Source: Nocardia transvalensis
Lineage (GTDB): Bacteria > Actinomycetota > Actinomycetes > Mycobacteriales > Mycobacteriaceae
NCBI RefSeq assembly: GCF_015477765.1
Contig: NZ_JADLQQ010000001.1
Span: 248,001 to 312,000 of the forward strand
Direction of reading: 5' to 3'
DNA: 64,000 bases
Shown here: in pieces, positions 34,092 to 46,839 of the stretch
How the letters are laid out: each line of letters begins with the position of its first letter
Position numbering within the stretch: the first letter of the stretch is position 1
Made by a program: the position numbers and the translations under genes
The notes under the pieces: generated by a model
Told to the model about the DNA's origin: nothing
Databases searched by the model: none
The model's input: only the letters and a program-made list of their open reading frames with translations

Positions 34092-35785
34092 CAGCAACCA
34101 TCGAAGAACCGAGATCGGAGGCGGCCGGCTTCACCCACCGCCAGGTTCTGGTGATCATGAGCGGCCTGATGCTCGGCATGCTGCTGGCCGCGCTCGACCA
34201 GACCATCGTCTCGACCGCGATCCGCACCATCGCCGACGACCTGCAGGGCTACTCGCTGCAGGCGTGGGTGACCACCGCCTACCTGATCACCGCCACCCTG
34301 GCCACCCCGCTGTACGGCAAGTTGTCCGACATGTACGGGCGCAAGCCGTTCTATCTGGCCGCCATCACGATCTTCGTGATCGGCTCGCTGGCCTGCTCGT
34401 TCGCGCAGTCGATGTACGAGCTGGCCGCCTTCCGCGCGCTGCAGGGCCTGGGCGCCGGTGGTCTGATGTCGCTGGCGCTGACCATCATGGGCGATATCGT
34501 CAGCCCGCGTGAGCGGGCCCGCTACCAGGGCTACTTCCTGGCCGTCTTCGGCACCTCCAGCGTGGTCGGCCCGGTGCTGGGCGGCCTGTTCGCCGGTCAG
34601 GACAGCCTCTTCGGCGTCACCGGCTGGCGCTGGGTGTTCCTGGTGAACGTGCCGGTCGGCGTGGTCGCGCTGGCCGTGGTGAGCAAGGTGCTGCACCTGC
34701 CGAAGAAGCCGCATCCGGGTGTGCGGGTCGACTGGTGGGGCGTGCTCATGCTGGCGGTCGGCATCGTGCCGCTGCTGGTGGTGGCCGAGCAGGGTCGCGA
34801 ATGGGGTTGGGGCAGCACCAATTCGGTGCTCTGCTACGTGATCGGCGTGCTGGGCGTGCTCGGGTTCATCGCGGTCGAGGCCAAGCTGGGCGACGTGGCC
34901 CTGATCCCGCTGCGGATGTTCAAGAGCTCGACCTTCGCGCTGGGCGTGGTGATCTCGTTCGTGGTCGGTGCCGCCATGTTCGGCGGTATCAGCCTGCTGC
35001 CGCAGTATCTGCAGGTGGTGCGCGGCTCCAGCCCGACCGTCGCCGGTCTGCAGATGCTGCCGATGGTGCTGGGCCTGATGACCGGATCGATCATCGCGGG
35101 CCAGCTGATCTCGCGCACCGGCCGCTACCGGGCCTTCCCGCTGATCGGTGCGGCACTGCTGACGCTGGGCCTGTTCCTGCTGCACTTCGTGACCGCCGAC
35201 AGCCACCTGTGGCTGGTGATGATCTTCATGGCGATCGCCGGCCTGGGCCTGGGCAATCTGATGCAGCCGCTGACCCTGGCGCTGCAGAATGCGCTGCCGC
35301 CGAAGGATATGGGCGTGTCCACCGCGGCCGCCACCTTCTTCCGGCAGATCGGCGGCACCCTGGGTGTGGCGGTGTTCCTGTCCATCCTGTTCGCGCAGCT
35401 GACCCCGAATATCAGCAACGAGCTGCATTCGTCGGCGACGCAGCCCGCATTCCAGCAGGCGGTGGTCGAGGGCGTGCACAGCACCAACCCGGCCGATGCG
35501 GCACTGTCGAAGGGGCTTGCCGCCCATGACGTCTCCGCCGCCGGTGCGGTGATGAACGACAGCTCGGTCATCCAGCAGCTGAACCCGACGCTGGCCCGGC
35601 CGTTCAAGGTGGGCTTCGCCGACTCGATGTCGACGGTGTTCCTGTCGGTGGCCGGTATGGCGGCCCTGGCCCTGCTGCTGGTGCTGTTCTGGAAGGAGGT
35701 GCCGCTGCGCACCGCGGGCGGCATCCAGGCCGCAGGGCAGGCACGAACCGAGGAAAAGGTAACCGCCTCGGTACCGCAGGCGTAG
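34088..35785 (+). CDS. DHA2-type multidrug MFS transporter (EmrB/QacA family), 565 aa
   Basis: Fourteen predicted membrane helices, motif A (GKLSDMYGRKPFY), motif C region (GPVLGGLFAG) and the MLLAALDQTIVSTAIRTI N-terminus of the DHA2 drug:H+ antiporters. A ~100-residue extracytoplasmic loop precedes the last helix, as in QacA relatives. GTG start overlaps marR; ACGGAGGA stands ahead. Substrates unknown. Confidence 0.92.
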   Translation: MTATIEEPRSEAAGFTHRQVLVIMSGLMLGMLLAALDQTIVSTAIRTIADDLQGYSLQAWVTTAYLITATLATPLYGKLSDMYGRKPFYLAAITIFVIGSLACSFAQSMYELAAFRALQGLGAGGLMSLALTIMGDIVSPRERARYQGYFLAVFGTSSVVGPVLGGLFAGQDSLFGVTGWRWVFLVNVPVGVVALAVVSKVLHLPKKPHPGVRVDWWGVLMLAVGIVPLLVVAEQGREWGWGSTNSVLCYVIGVLGVLGFIAVEAKLGDVALIPLRMFKSSTFALGVVISFVVGAAMFGGISLLPQYLQVVRGSSPTVAGLQMLPMVLGLMTGSIIAGQLISRTGRYRAFPLIGAALLTLGLFLLHFVTADSHLWLVMIFMAIAGLGLGNLMQPLTLALQNALPPKDMGVSTAAATFFRQIGGTLGVAVFLSILFAQLTPNISNELHSSATQPAFQQAVVEGVHSTNPADAALSKGLAAHDVSAAGAVMNDSSVIQQLNPTLARPFKVGFADSMSTVFLSVAGMAALALLLVLFWKEVPLRTAGGIQAAGQARTEEKVTASVPQA

Positions 35786-35794
35786 GCATCCGTG

Positions 35795-35825
35795 GGGGTC
35801 CCCGCCTGCTGCTGGCGGGGACCCC
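35795..35825 (+). terminator. Intrinsic terminator after efflux gene
   Basis: GGGGTCCCCGCC / GGCGGGGACCCC, 12-bp perfect stem, loop TGCTGCT, 10 bases after the stop. No U-tract. Confidence 0.8.
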
Positions 35826-35931
35826 GACACGCACAGTCAGAGGCATGAAACACGCAAATGTCCCGAATGGAACCGGGCAGTATGCGTTACTGGTCGGGTC
35901 AGATTCGTTCGACCGGAGGATGTGATGCGAC

Positions 35932-36228
35932 ATGTCTGACCGACGCCGTTTACGCACCCTGATCGTGTCGGGCGGTGCCCTGGTGGCCCTGGGATCGGGT
36001 GTGACGGCCGCGGTCCCCGTGGCCGCGGCACCGGTGATCGTGACTGCCGTGGATTCCAACTACCCCATGGGCGGCGGACCGGGACAGGCGACCCAGGATC
36101 CGTCCAGGCAGGCGGAGAAGGCAGAGAAGTTCGGCGGGAGCCTGACCACCAGACTCGTGGATCTGGGCGCGAGCGTCGTCAAGTGCGGGCTCGGCATCGC
36201 GGTGCCGACCGTGAGATGCGATATGTGA
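35932..36228 (+). CDS. Small secreted protein of unknown function, 98 aa
   Basis: Basic N-terminus, hydrophobic core LIVSGGALVALGSGVTAAVPVA and a likely signal peptidase site after AAA/APV near residue 33. The mature ~65 residues include a polar QDPSRQAEKAEKFGG stretch and end DLGASVVKCGLGIAVPTVRCDM with two cysteines that could form a disulfide. Family not recognised. GGAGGA lies 11 bases before the ATG. Confidence 0.7.
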   Translation: MSDRRRLRTLIVSGGALVALGSGVTAAVPVAAAPVIVTAVDSNYPMGGGPGQATQDPSRQAEKAEKFGGSLTTRLVDLGASVVKCGLGIAVPTVRCDM

Positions 36229-36252
36229 CAACGAAGTCCCGCCGACGGCCGG

Positions 36253-37035
36253 TCAGATCAGGCTGGTCTGACCGGCCTGTTCGGTATTCGCACCGGATGC
36301 CTCGGCCAGCAGTTCCGGGCCGTTGTTGCGCACGCTGTTCACCAGGGGTGACACCGGACGCGCGACGATTCCCGAAATCCAGTCCACCGGAGGGGTTTCC
36401 AGCAACTCCTGCGGGGCCGGGTGGTCCGGATCCAGCCAGGCGTCCCAGTGCTCGCGCGGCATCGGCAGCGGCATCCGGTCGTGGATCTTGGTCAGGTCAC
36501 CTACGGCGTCGGTGGTCAGGATCGTGCACGACAGCAGCGGATCCATATCCCGCTGCGCCGGATCGCGCCAGGTCGACCACAGCCCGGCCATATACAACCG
36601 GGACCCATCGGCGTGGGACATGAAGTACGGCTGCTTGATCGCCTTACCCTTGGCGGTCTCCCCCTCCACCAGCCATTCGTACCAGCCGTCCATCGGCACG
36701 AGGCAGCGCCGCTTCTTCACCGCGTCCCGGAACGAGGGTGCGGTGGCGGCCCGGTCGGCGCGGGCGTTGAACAGCGGCTTGCCCTTGGCGGGGACGCCGG
36801 GCTCGGCGGCCTTGGTCCACACCGGGATCAGGCCCCAGCGCATGCGCCGGATCCGCAGCGTCGGATCGTCGTCCGGGTGGTCGTGATCGTGGCGCTCGAC
36901 CACCGTCAGCACCTGGTTGGTCGGTGCCACGTTGTAGTTGGGGCCCGAATCCGGCCGATCACCGGTTTCGTCGATGGCGTCGAGTTCGGCGGCCAGTCGG
37001 GCCGGGTTCGCCGTGGTCGCATATCTGCCGCACAT
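36253..37035 (-). CDS. SOS-response-associated peptidase family protein SRAP (YedK/HMCES-like, Rv3226c), 260 aa
   Basis: SRAP domain that forms a DNA-protein crosslink with abasic sites through Cys2 (MCGRYATT). Other conserved elements: NVAPTNQVLTV, MRWGLIPVW, FNARADRAATAPSF, RCLVPMDGWYEW and LTTDAVGDLTKIHDRMPLPM. The ATG at 37035 is chosen because the catalytic Cys must follow the initiator Met. Divergent from the aldehyde dehydrogenase. Confidence 0.92.
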   Translation of the reverse strand: MCGRYATTANPARLAAELDAIDETGDRPDSGPNYNVAPTNQVLTVVERHDHDHPDDDPTLRIRRMRWGLIPVWTKAAEPGVPAKGKPLFNARADRAATAPSFRDAVKKRRCLVPMDGWYEWLVEGETAKGKAIKQPYFMSHADGSRLYMAGLWSTWRDPAQRDMDPLLSCTILTTDAVGDLTKIHDRMPLPMPREHWDAWLDPDHPAPQELLETPPVDWISGIVARPVSPLVNSVRNNGPELLAEASGANTEQAGQTSLI

Positions 37036-37120
37036 GCACCCATGCTGCCACCGGGCACCGACAAGTATTTGACCGAAACGGCGGAAAAATGGCCGAAAAT
37101 CCAACTGAAGGCGGTTGACT

Positions 37121-37137
37121 TCACATCTATGGTGTGA
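37121..37137. promoter_or_regulatory. Inverted repeat upstream of aldehyde dehydrogenase
   Basis: TCACA-N7-TGTGA, 42 bp before the aldehyde dehydrogenase start and overlapping a TTGACT (-35-like) at its left edge. Possible operator; protein unknown. Confidence 0.4.
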
Positions 37138-37178
37138 GAACTTCGTGCCGTAACTCTCTCACTAGGGGTCGCCGAGAC

Positions 37179-38687
37179 ATGTCCACCACCGAGTCCACCG
37201 CCATCGTTCCGGAGACCACGCTGACCTCGGTCAATCCGGCTACCGGTGAGGTCATCGCCAGCCATCCGATCGCCGACGAACAGGCGGTGCGCGCGGCCGT
37301 CGCCAAGGCCCGCACCGCGGCCGCGACCTGGGGACGGCTCAGCTACGCCGACCGCAAGCGGCACCTGCTGCGCTGGGGCAGCCGCATCGTCGCCGAGGCC
37401 GACCGATTCTGCGACCTGATCCACGCCGAGAACGGCAAACCCCGCGACGACGCCTTCCTCGAGTTGATGCTGGCCCTCGAGCACATCAAATGGGCCGCCA
37501 ACAACGCCGAGAAGGTGTTGAAGCCCAAGAAGGTGTCCCCCGGCGCGCTGATGGCCAACTTCGCCGCCTACATCGAACAGCGCCCGCTCGGCGTGGTGGG
37601 CGTGATCGGCCCGTGGAACTACCCGGTCTACACGCCCAACGGCTCGATCGCCTATGCGCTGGCCGCCGGAAATGCCGTGGTGTTCAAGCCCAGCGAGTAC
37701 TCCACCGGCATCGGCAATTTCCTGGCGGAGCTGTTCGCGAAGGCCAATCCGGAGCTTCCCGAGGGCGTATTCGGCACGATCAACGGCTACGGCGCGACCG
37801 GTGCCGCACTCGTCCGCTCGGGCGTCGACAAGATCGCGTTCACCGGATCCACCGCCACCGGTAAGAAGATCATGGCCGCCGCGGCCGAGAACCTCACCCC
37901 GGTCCTGCTGGAATGCGGCGGTAAGGATCCGGTCATCGTGGCCGCCGACGCCGATATCAAGGCCGCGGCCGATGCGGTCGCCTACGGCGCGACCATGAAC
38001 AGTGGCCAGACCTGCGCCGGTGTGGAGCGGGTCTACGTCGAGAAGTCCATCCGCGACGAGTTCGTCGCCGAGGTGAAGCGGATCCTGACCGATATTCACC
38101 CCGGCTCCGACGACAAGGCCTCCTACGGGCCGATGACCATGCCGAGCCAGATCGATATCGTGCGCCGTCACATCGAGGATGCGCTGAAGAAGGGCGGCAC
38201 CGCGGTGCTGGGCGGCCCGGAATCGGTCAAGGCGCCCTACATCGAGCCGGTCGTGCTGGTCGATGTGGACGAGGGTTCGGAGGCGGTGTGCGAGGAGACC
38301 TTCGGCCCGACCGTCACCATCCGGACGGTGAACAGCATCGATGAGGCCGTCGAGCTGGCCAACGCCTCCAAGTACGGACTGGGTTCGTCGGTCTACTCGC
38401 GCAAGCGCGGCCTCGAGATCGCCCGCCGCCTGCGCGCGGGCGCCACCTCGGTCAACTCGGTGCTCGGCTTCGCCGCCATCTCGGCCCTGCCGTTCGGCGG
38501 CGTGGGCGATTCGGGCATCGGCCGCATCCACGGCGCCCCGGGCCTGCTGGAATTCTCCAGCCCGCACTCCATCGCCGTGCAGCGCTTCGCCATCCCCGGC
38601 ATGGCCCTGCTCAGCTACGCCCGCACCGACCGCACCATGAACCTGCTCCGCAAGGTCGTCCCCCTCCTCCACGGCCGCCACAAGTAG
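37179..38687 (+). CDS. Aldehyde dehydrogenase family protein, 502 aa
   Basis: NAD(P)-dependent aldehyde dehydrogenase with GPWNYPV, KPSEYST, FTGSTATGKK, catalytic Glu in LLECGGKDP and catalytic Cys in NSGQTCAGVERVYVE. An extra C-terminal basic tail (RTMNLLRKVVPLLHGRHK) resembles the GabD2-type group and may touch the membrane. Specific aldehyde unknown. ATG 37179 starts the conserved region; an upstream GTG at 37134 is less likely. Confidence 0.9.
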   Translation: MSTTESTAIVPETTLTSVNPATGEVIASHPIADEQAVRAAVAKARTAAATWGRLSYADRKRHLLRWGSRIVAEADRFCDLIHAENGKPRDDAFLELMLALEHIKWAANNAEKVLKPKKVSPGALMANFAAYIEQRPLGVVGVIGPWNYPVYTPNGSIAYALAAGNAVVFKPSEYSTGIGNFLAELFAKANPELPEGVFGTINGYGATGAALVRSGVDKIAFTGSTATGKKIMAAAAENLTPVLLECGGKDPVIVAADADIKAAADAVAYGATMNSGQTCAGVERVYVEKSIRDEFVAEVKRILTDIHPGSDDKASYGPMTMPSQIDIVRRHIEDALKKGGTAVLGGPESVKAPYIEPVVLVDVDEGSEAVCEETFGPTVTIRTVNSIDEAVELANASKYGLGSSVYSRKRGLEIARRLRAGATSVNSVLGFAAISALPFGGVGDSGIGRIHGAPGLLEFSSPHSIAVQRFAIPGMALLSYARTDRTMNLLRKVVPLLHGRHK

Positions 38688-38698
38688 GCCGTTCCGTG

Positions 38699-38725
38699 GG
38701 TCCCCGCCAAAAGCGCGCGGGGACC
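38699..38725. terminator. Hairpin repeat (family B copy 4) after aldehyde dehydrogenase gene
   Basis: Stem GGTCCCCGC / GCGGGGACC with loop CAAAAGCGC, 11 bases after the stop. Likely terminator; the loop matches the other family B copies. Confidence 0.75.
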
Positions 38726-38861
38726 TACTTCCGGTCCGCCCAAGTGGGTTCCGCATGTTTCCCGGCTAGACCAGCCACGTACGGGTTTGCGACACCGTAG
38801 GCGGCGCAAAATAGCACAGTCCGGATGCGTACAGAGTTCTTACATAGGCGAAGATGGATTG

Positions 38862-40145
38862 GTGAGTTTCTGGCCTGCGCCCCATACCGAACAGCCCGTG
38901 CATGCGACCGTGCCGCTGCCCGGGTCGAAATCCATCACCAACCGGGCACTGATCCTGGCCGCACTCGCCGACCGCCCGTCGACCATCACCGGTGCGCTGC
39001 GCAGTCGTGACACCAACCTGATGATCGCCGCGCTGCGGGCCATGGGCACCGAAATCACCGGCGACGCAGAGACTCTCACCGTCACCCCCGCCGCCACGCT
39101 GAGCAGCGCCACCGTCGATTGTGGACTGGCCGGGACCGTCATGCGGTTCCTCCCGCCGGTGGCCGCGCTCGCCCACGGCGATGTCGCCTTCTTCGGCGAC
39201 GAGCAGGCCCGGCTGCGTCCGCTGGGCACCATCCTGGACGCGCTACGCCGGCTCGGGGTGGATATCGACGGCGATTCGCTGCCGTTCGTGGTGCACGGCA
39301 CCGGCTCGCTGCGCGGCGGCCCGGTCGCCATCGATGCCTCCGGCTCCTCACAGTTCGTCTCGGGGCTGCTGCTCTCGGCGGCCCGCTTCGACGAGGGCGT
39401 GACCGTTCACCACCAGGGCGACCCGCTGCCGTCGATGCCGCATATCGAGATGACCGTGCAGATGCTGCAGCAGGCCGATGTGCGTGTCGAGGCGCCGTCG
39501 GATCCGCGCAAGGACCAGATCTGGACGGTCTCGCCGGGCCCGATCCGCGCGGTCGACTGGGAGGTGGAGCCGGATCTGTCGAATGCGACCCCGTTCCTGG
39601 CCGCGGCGGCGGTGACCGGCGGCGAGGTGGTCATCCCGCACTGGCCGCAACTGACCACCCAGCCCGGCGATGTCATCCGCGAGATCCTGGTGCGCATGGG
39701 TGCCGAGGCGCGCCGCTTCGACGGCAAACTGACCGTGCGCGGCCCGGACCGGCTGGCCGGGATCGATATCGACCTGCACGACGTCGGAGAGCTCACCCCG
39801 ACCGTCGCCGCACTGGCCGCACTGGCCTATTCGCCGTCCCGGCTGCGCGGCATCGCGCACCTGCGCGGACACGAGACCGACCGGCTGGCGGCGCTGGCCA
39901 CCGAGATCAACCGGCTCGGCGGCAAGGTCACCGAAACCGATGACGGTCTCCACATCGTGCCCGCACCCCTGCACGGCGGCTCCTGGCATTCCTACGCCGA
40001 CCACCGCATGGCCACCGCAGGGGCCATCCTCGGACTGCGCGTGCCGGGCGTGCGGATCGAGGATATCGGCACCACCGCGAAGACCCTGCCGAACTTCGTT
40101 GCCCTGTGGGAGGCAATGCTTTCCGGCGAAGAGGTGGCGCCCTGA
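38862..40145 (+). CDS. aroA: 3-phosphoshikimate 1-carboxyvinyltransferase (EPSP synthase) AroA, 427 aa
   Basis: Sixth step of the shikimate pathway. Diagnostic motifs: [75 protein letters not shown] at 38862 (or TTG one codon before) aligns with the family start; the frame further up to 38787 is not conserved. The stop overlaps the rsgA start by four bases. Confidence 0.95.
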   Translation: MSFWPAPHTEQPVHATVPLPGSKSITNRALILAALADRPSTITGALRSRDTNLMIAALRAMGTEITGDAETLTVTPAATLSSATVDCGLAGTVMRFLPPVAALAHGDVAFFGDEQARLRPLGTILDALRRLGVDIDGDSLPFVVHGTGSLRGGPVAIDASGSSQFVSGLLLSAARFDEGVTVHHQGDPLPSMPHIEMTVQMLQQADVRVEAPSDPRKDQIWTVSPGPIRAVDWEVEPDLSNATPFLAAAAVTGGEVVIPHWPQLTTQPGDVIREILVRMGAEARRFDGKLTVRGPDRLAGIDIDLHDVGELTPTVAALAALAYSPSRLRGIAHLRGHETDRLAALATEINRLGGKVTETDDGLHIVPAPLHGGSWHSYADHRMATAGAILGLRVPGVRIEDIGTTAKTLPNFVALWEAMLSGEEVAP

Positions 40146-41143
40146 GACGGCGCGACTACGACGAGTCCGATGTCCGGGTGCGCCCGGGCAAGGGCTCTCG
40201 TCCGCGCACCAAAACCCGCCCCGAACACCGGGATGCGGTGACCGCGATGGTGACCGCCGTGGACCGCGGCCGCTGGAGCTGTGTGCTGGACGGCGATCCG
40301 CAGCGACCGATCGTGGCCATGCGGGCACGGGAACTGGGCCGCACCCCGATCGTGGTGGGCGACGAGGTGGGTGTGGTCGGCGATCTGTCCGGCACGCCCG
40401 ACACCCTCGCCCGCATCGTGCGCGTGGCACCGCGTCGAACGGTGTTGCGGCGCACCGCCGATGACACCGACCCGTTCGAACGGGTGGTGGTGGCCAACGC
40501 CGAGCAGCTGTTCATCGTCGTCGCGCTGGCCGATCCGCCGCCGCGCACCGGATTCGTCGAGCGCGCGATGGCCGCCGCGTATGCCGGTGGGCTGCAACCG
40601 ATTCTGTGCCTGACCAAACACGACCTGTCGCCGACATCCGAATTCGCCGCGGAATTCACCGATCTGGGTCTCACCATCGTGCGCGGCGGCCGCGACGACC
40701 CCCTGGACCCGATCCTCGACCTGCTGCACGACAGGCTCACCTGCCTGCTCGGCCACTCCGGCGTCGGCAAGTCCACGCTGGTGAATCGCCTTGTGCCGGA
40801 TGCGGATCGGGCCGTGGGCGAGGTCTCCGGCGTCGGCAAGGGCCGCCACACCTCCACCCAGTCCGTCGCACTGCCGCTCCCGGGCGGCGGCTGGGTCATC
40901 GACACCCCCGGCATCCGTTCCTTCGGCCTGGCCCACATCACCCCCGACGACGTCATTCACGCCTTCGCCGACCTGTCCGAGGCCATCGAGGACTGCCCCC
41001 GCGGCTGCACCCACCTCGGCCCACCCGCCGACCCCGAATGCGCCCTGGACCAACTCCCCGGCAAGGAGCGCCGAGTCGCCGCCATCCGCCACCTCCTGAC
41101 CGCCCTGAACTCCAACGACCCCTGGATGATGGGCAACGGATAA
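40142..41143 (+). CDS. rsgA: Ribosome small-subunit-dependent GTPase RsgA, 333 aa
   Basis: Circularly permuted GTPase that helps mature the 30S subunit: G4 (LTKHDL) comes before G1 (GHSGVGKST) and G3 (DTPGIRSF), and a Zn finger follows (CPRGCTH ... DPEC). The conserved start [16 protein letters not shown] aligns with Rv3228 only if translation begins at CTG 40142, which overlaps the aroA stop (CTGA) with AGAGG seven bases ahead. The nearest standard start is GTG 40106, inside aroA. Confidence 0.92.
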   Translation: MRRRDYDESDVRVRPGKGSRPRTKTRPEHRDAVTAMVTAVDRGRWSCVLDGDPQRPIVAMRARELGRTPIVVGDEVGVVGDLSGTPDTLARIVRVAPRRTVLRRTADDTDPFERVVVANAEQLFIVVALADPPPRTGFVERAMAAAYAGGLQPILCLTKHDLSPTSEFAAEFTDLGLTIVRGGRDDPLDPILDLLHDRLTCLLGHSGVGKSTLVNRLVPDADRAVGEVSGVGKGRHTSTQSVALPLPGGGWVIDTPGIRSFGLAHITPDDVIHAFADLSEAIEDCPRGCTHLGPPADPECALDQLPGKERRVAAIRHLLTALNSNDPWMMGNG

Positions 41144-41206
41144 CGGGCCGAGCGCTACTCGGCGGAGGCTGCGTCGGCAGGCCGGAGGGCCTACAGTGCT
41201 ACCTCG

Positions 41207-42412
41207 ATGGTGATCGACGATCAGCGCTTCGAGTTTGCGCGGTATGTGGCAGGCCAGGTCGAAACGATTCTCGGTGGGACCGGGCTGGGCGGGGCTCGCT
41301 ACGACCCCGACGAGTTCGCGCTCTACGTCGGGGACGATTGGATTCTGTACCTGCACAACCTGTTTCGCGAGACCGCCGCGTTGCCGTCCGGAGAGCGCGA
41401 CGCGCGAGTCACGCGCTTCGTCCGCGCCGTGCTGGACTCCGGCGCCGAGGCATCGGAATGGGAACAGGTCCGCGCGCTGCTGCGGCCGATCCTGCGGTCG
41501 GTCACCTACGGTCTCGGCGCGCCGGAGGCGACCGAATTCCTGTCGCGTCCGGCATTCCCGTTCATCGACGAGCTGGTGGCCATCGACCGGCCGCACAGCC
41601 GCTCGATCGTGACGAGGTCGGAGGCGGCCGCCTGGGGTGTCTGCGCCGACGAGATATTTGCCCGGGCCCGGCGCAATCTCGCCATGCTGGGACAGCCGGA
41701 GCCGATGGAGCCCCATACCGTCGCGCGTTTCGTGGACGACGGCGATTCCTACTTCACCTCGCGGCTCGTCGGTGCGAATTGGTTGGCGGCCTTCGCCGTC
41801 GACGGCGTCCGTCCGGTCGCCTTCATCCCGGACGTCGACACCCTCATCATCGCCCCCGACGACCCGGAGATCCTCGAGACGCTCTTCGGCATGGCCGAGC
41901 AACAGTACCGGGAGGCCACGCGGCCGCTCTCGCCGCAGGGATACACCCTCGACGCGCAGGGCGCGGTGGTCCCCTTCGACCGAGCGGGCCCGCACCCGCA
42001 ACTGCCGGTCAGCCGACGCGCGGGCTCCGGCTTGGCGATCTCGGAATACCGCGCGCAGGCCGAGTGGTTGCAGAGCCTGCTCGACGACGACCTCGACGAC
42101 GAGCCTCTCGGACTGCGACCGGCCTACGTCGCCACCCCCATGCTCCACGACGGCGCGACCGGCCCCGCCACCGTCACCATCTGGGGTAAGGACGTGGAAT
42201 ACCTACTGCCGGAATCCGATTACGTCGCCTTCTGCGATATGGACTCCCGCGGCGAACCCTACGTCCTGTTCACCGTGCCCTTCGCGGACGTGGTCGACAT
42301 CGTCGGCCTGAAATCCGTCCCCGACCTCGCGCCGCCGCGCTACGAGGCCCGGCAGTGGCCGGACGACGCGATGCTGAGCGCCCTGGGCCGGGCGGCCGTA
42401 TCACTGGAGTAG
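41207..42412 (+). CDS. Hypothetical protein, 401 aa
   Basis: No family is recognised with confidence. Soluble and acidic, without signal peptide or membrane helix. The first ~130 residues (YDPDEFALYVGDDWILYLHNLF; SGERDARVTRFVRAVL; LRPILRSVTYG) look like a compact alpha/beta domain; a second part (FIPDVDTLIIAPDDPEILETLFGMAEQQY) and a beta-rich C-terminus follow. Slightly DUF1444-like in tone, unproven. It is 63 bp after rsgA. Confidence 0.7.
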   Translation: MVIDDQRFEFARYVAGQVETILGGTGLGGARYDPDEFALYVGDDWILYLHNLFRETAALPSGERDARVTRFVRAVLDSGAEASEWEQVRALLRPILRSVTYGLGAPEATEFLSRPAFPFIDELVAIDRPHSRSIVTRSEAAAWGVCADEIFARARRNLAMLGQPEPMEPHTVARFVDDGDSYFTSRLVGANWLAAFAVDGVRPVAFIPDVDTLIIAPDDPEILETLFGMAEQQYREATRPLSPQGYTLDAQGAVVPFDRAGPHPQLPVSRRAGSGLAISEYRAQAEWLQSLLDDDLDDEPLGLRPAYVATPMLHDGATGPATVTIWGKDVEYLLPESDYVAFCDMDSRGEPYVLFTVPFADVVDIVGLKSVPDLAPPRYEARQWPDDAMLSALGRAAVSLE

Positions 42413-42416
42413 TTCG

Positions 42417-42794
42417 TCACTGCCCGTCGGGCTGCCCCGGCGCGAAGGGCCATTCCTCGAACCAGACGCAGCGCCCGTCGCGGTCGAACCGCAGAATCCA
42501 CAGATCACGCCACCGCGCCGGATCGTCGGCGAAGTACTCCACCGCAACCCGAACCACCGCCGTATCCCCGTCGACCGCAACAACTTCCGAGGTCATCGCG
42601 AACGGCTCGTCGGGCCCGGCCCGCTTGTCCTCCCACAGCCGCTCCAACGCGGCCATCCCCCGCACCGGCTCGGCCCACGGCGACACCAGATAGCCGACGT
42701 CCTCGGCGAACAACTCCCGCAACTGCCCGGTCCCCGCCGCCCGCCACGCCCGCTCGTAACCCCCGACCCACGCCTCGACGGCCCCGCGATCCAT
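42417..42794 (-). CDS. SnoaL-like/NTF2-fold protein, 125 aa
   Basis: Cone-fold protein with the usual opening AVEAWVGGYERAWRAAGTGQLRELFAEDVGYLVSPW and later EEWPFAPGQ. Such folds are polyketide cyclases, isomerases or simple ligand binders; the activity cannot be told. ATG 42794 fits the fold's length. Stop codons of this gene and the 401-residue protein are four bases apart. Confidence 0.82.
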   Translation of the reverse strand: MDRGAVEAWVGGYERAWRAAGTGQLRELFAEDVGYLVSPWAEPVRGMAALERLWEDKRAGPDEPFAMTSEVVAVDGDTAVVRVAVEYFADDPARWRDLWILRFDRDGRCVWFEEWPFAPGQPDGQ

Positions 42795-42931
42795 GCCCCG
42801 AACCCTACTCGCCACGGGAATGCCGATCACCGATTGCGACATAACGGCATCGACGGCACACCGGTCGAGGTGTCCGCCGACACCCACCGGGCGAGCAACG
42901 AAACTGATCAAGTACCTGCCCGCATAGCTGA

Positions 42932-43089
42932 GCCCCGGCCAAAAGCACGCCGGGGCATTCGGGGTCATTGCTTGTCGCCGGGACATTCGGGGATCATTGC
43001 TTCGCCGGGGCATTCGGGGATCACTGCTTGTCGCCGGGGCATCCGGGGACGGCCGCTTGTCGCCGGGGCATCCGGGAACCGCCCCTCGT
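42932..43089. repeat. Hairpin repeat (family B copy 5) followed by five 27-29 bp tandem units
   Basis: Hairpin GCCCCGGC / GCCGGGGC with loop CAAAAGCAC at 42932-42956. Its right arm starts an array of five units (42948, 42976, 43003, 43032, 43061), each beginning CGCCGGGRCATYCGGG. The rest of 42795-43161 shows no gene. Confidence 0.85.
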
Positions 43090-43161
43090 CATTCTGGGAT
43101 GACGGCTTAGAAATATGTGACGCCGGGGCCCCGGACAATGTCGGAGCCCCGGCGGGCGGGA

Positions 43162-46005
<2,844 letters not shown>

Positions 46006-46165
46006 GGGTCTCGTCAGTCCTCTGGTCGATGTTGTCGTCTTCGTACCCCGCGTGGGGTGGGTGTGGTCTGCACGGATGCGCAGCAAAGCCCATGGTAATG
46101 CGGGACCCATCGTAGGCGTCGGGCACGCACCGCACCGGGGGCCACACCAGGGGTGTTTGCCGTCG

Positions 46166-46669
46166 TCACCGCAGTTTCAGCGCGGCCAGCCGCCAGCGGT
46201 CGCGATGGGCGACGATGCGCCCGGCGAGGGCGAAGCGCCGCGAGCCGCGGGCGTAGCTGCCGAATATCTCGGCCACGCCCGGCGCGACCGGCGTCATTCC
46301 GACACTGATCAGGGTGGCCGCGCCGAGCCGGCGCTCGGCGACGCCGGTCCGGGCCACCGTCGCCAGCGCGGCCGCCACGGTCGGCTCGGCCAGCGGGCCC
46401 AGCTGCGCGACCGGCCGCCGCCCGTCCAGCACCTCCAGCACCGAACGCAGCGACCGCTCGGCGAATCTCATTGCCGCCGAATCGGTTTCACGCCTGGTGG
46501 CGTAGGATGAAGAGCGTCCGTCGTGGGGCGACCGGCGATGCGCGCTGTGCGCACCGGCGGCCCGCGACGGCATACGGTGCCGGCAGGGCAGCGCGGCCCG
46601 CCCGGAACCGGCCGGTGGCGGCTCGAAATTCGGTGCGGGCGACAGTGAGCGGCTGTAACGACCGAGCAT
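46166..46669 (-). CDS. Rv3235 family protein, 167 aa
   Basis: An Ala/Arg/Pro-rich N-terminal half and a conserved C-terminal domain ([37 protein letters not shown] ... [21 protein letters not shown]). Family of unknown function often beside secA in actinobacteria. AGGGG stands ahead of ATG 46669. It runs toward secA1. Confidence 0.78.
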   Translation of the reverse strand: MLGRYSRSLSPAPNFEPPPAGSGRAALPCRHRMPSRAAGAHSAHRRSPHDGRSSSYATRRETDSAAMRFAERSLRSVLEVLDGRRPVAQLGPLAEPTVAAALATVARTGVAERRLGAATLISVGMTPVAPGVAEIFGSYARGSRRFALAGRIVAHRDRWRLAALKLR

Positions 46670-46839
46670 TTCGTTCCCCTGCAGTCGGCTCCCCTGGACA
46701 CGAATCGCACCAGCATCGCACGGAAGCCGCTGCGGGTGAAAGGTTTTCCGCGGCCGACGCGAAAAGTCCCACACTTCCGCCGCCGAACCGTTTGTGTGAC
46801 CTCACAATGGAGCGGGTATCGGAAGGAGTACCGGACAGC

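Noticed and set aside
34025..35830. 601-codon open frame antisense to the efflux pump
   Set aside because: Gln/His/Arg-rich shadow of a transmembrane protein gene.
42948..43089. CRISPR-like 28-bp repeats
   Set aside because: No spacers; the units derive from a hairpin arm.
46471..46839. Longer frame for the Tgs-type acyltransferase
   Set aside because: It overlaps the divergent Rv3235-like gene and the family start MITRLTPQDASFYRLE begins at 46840.
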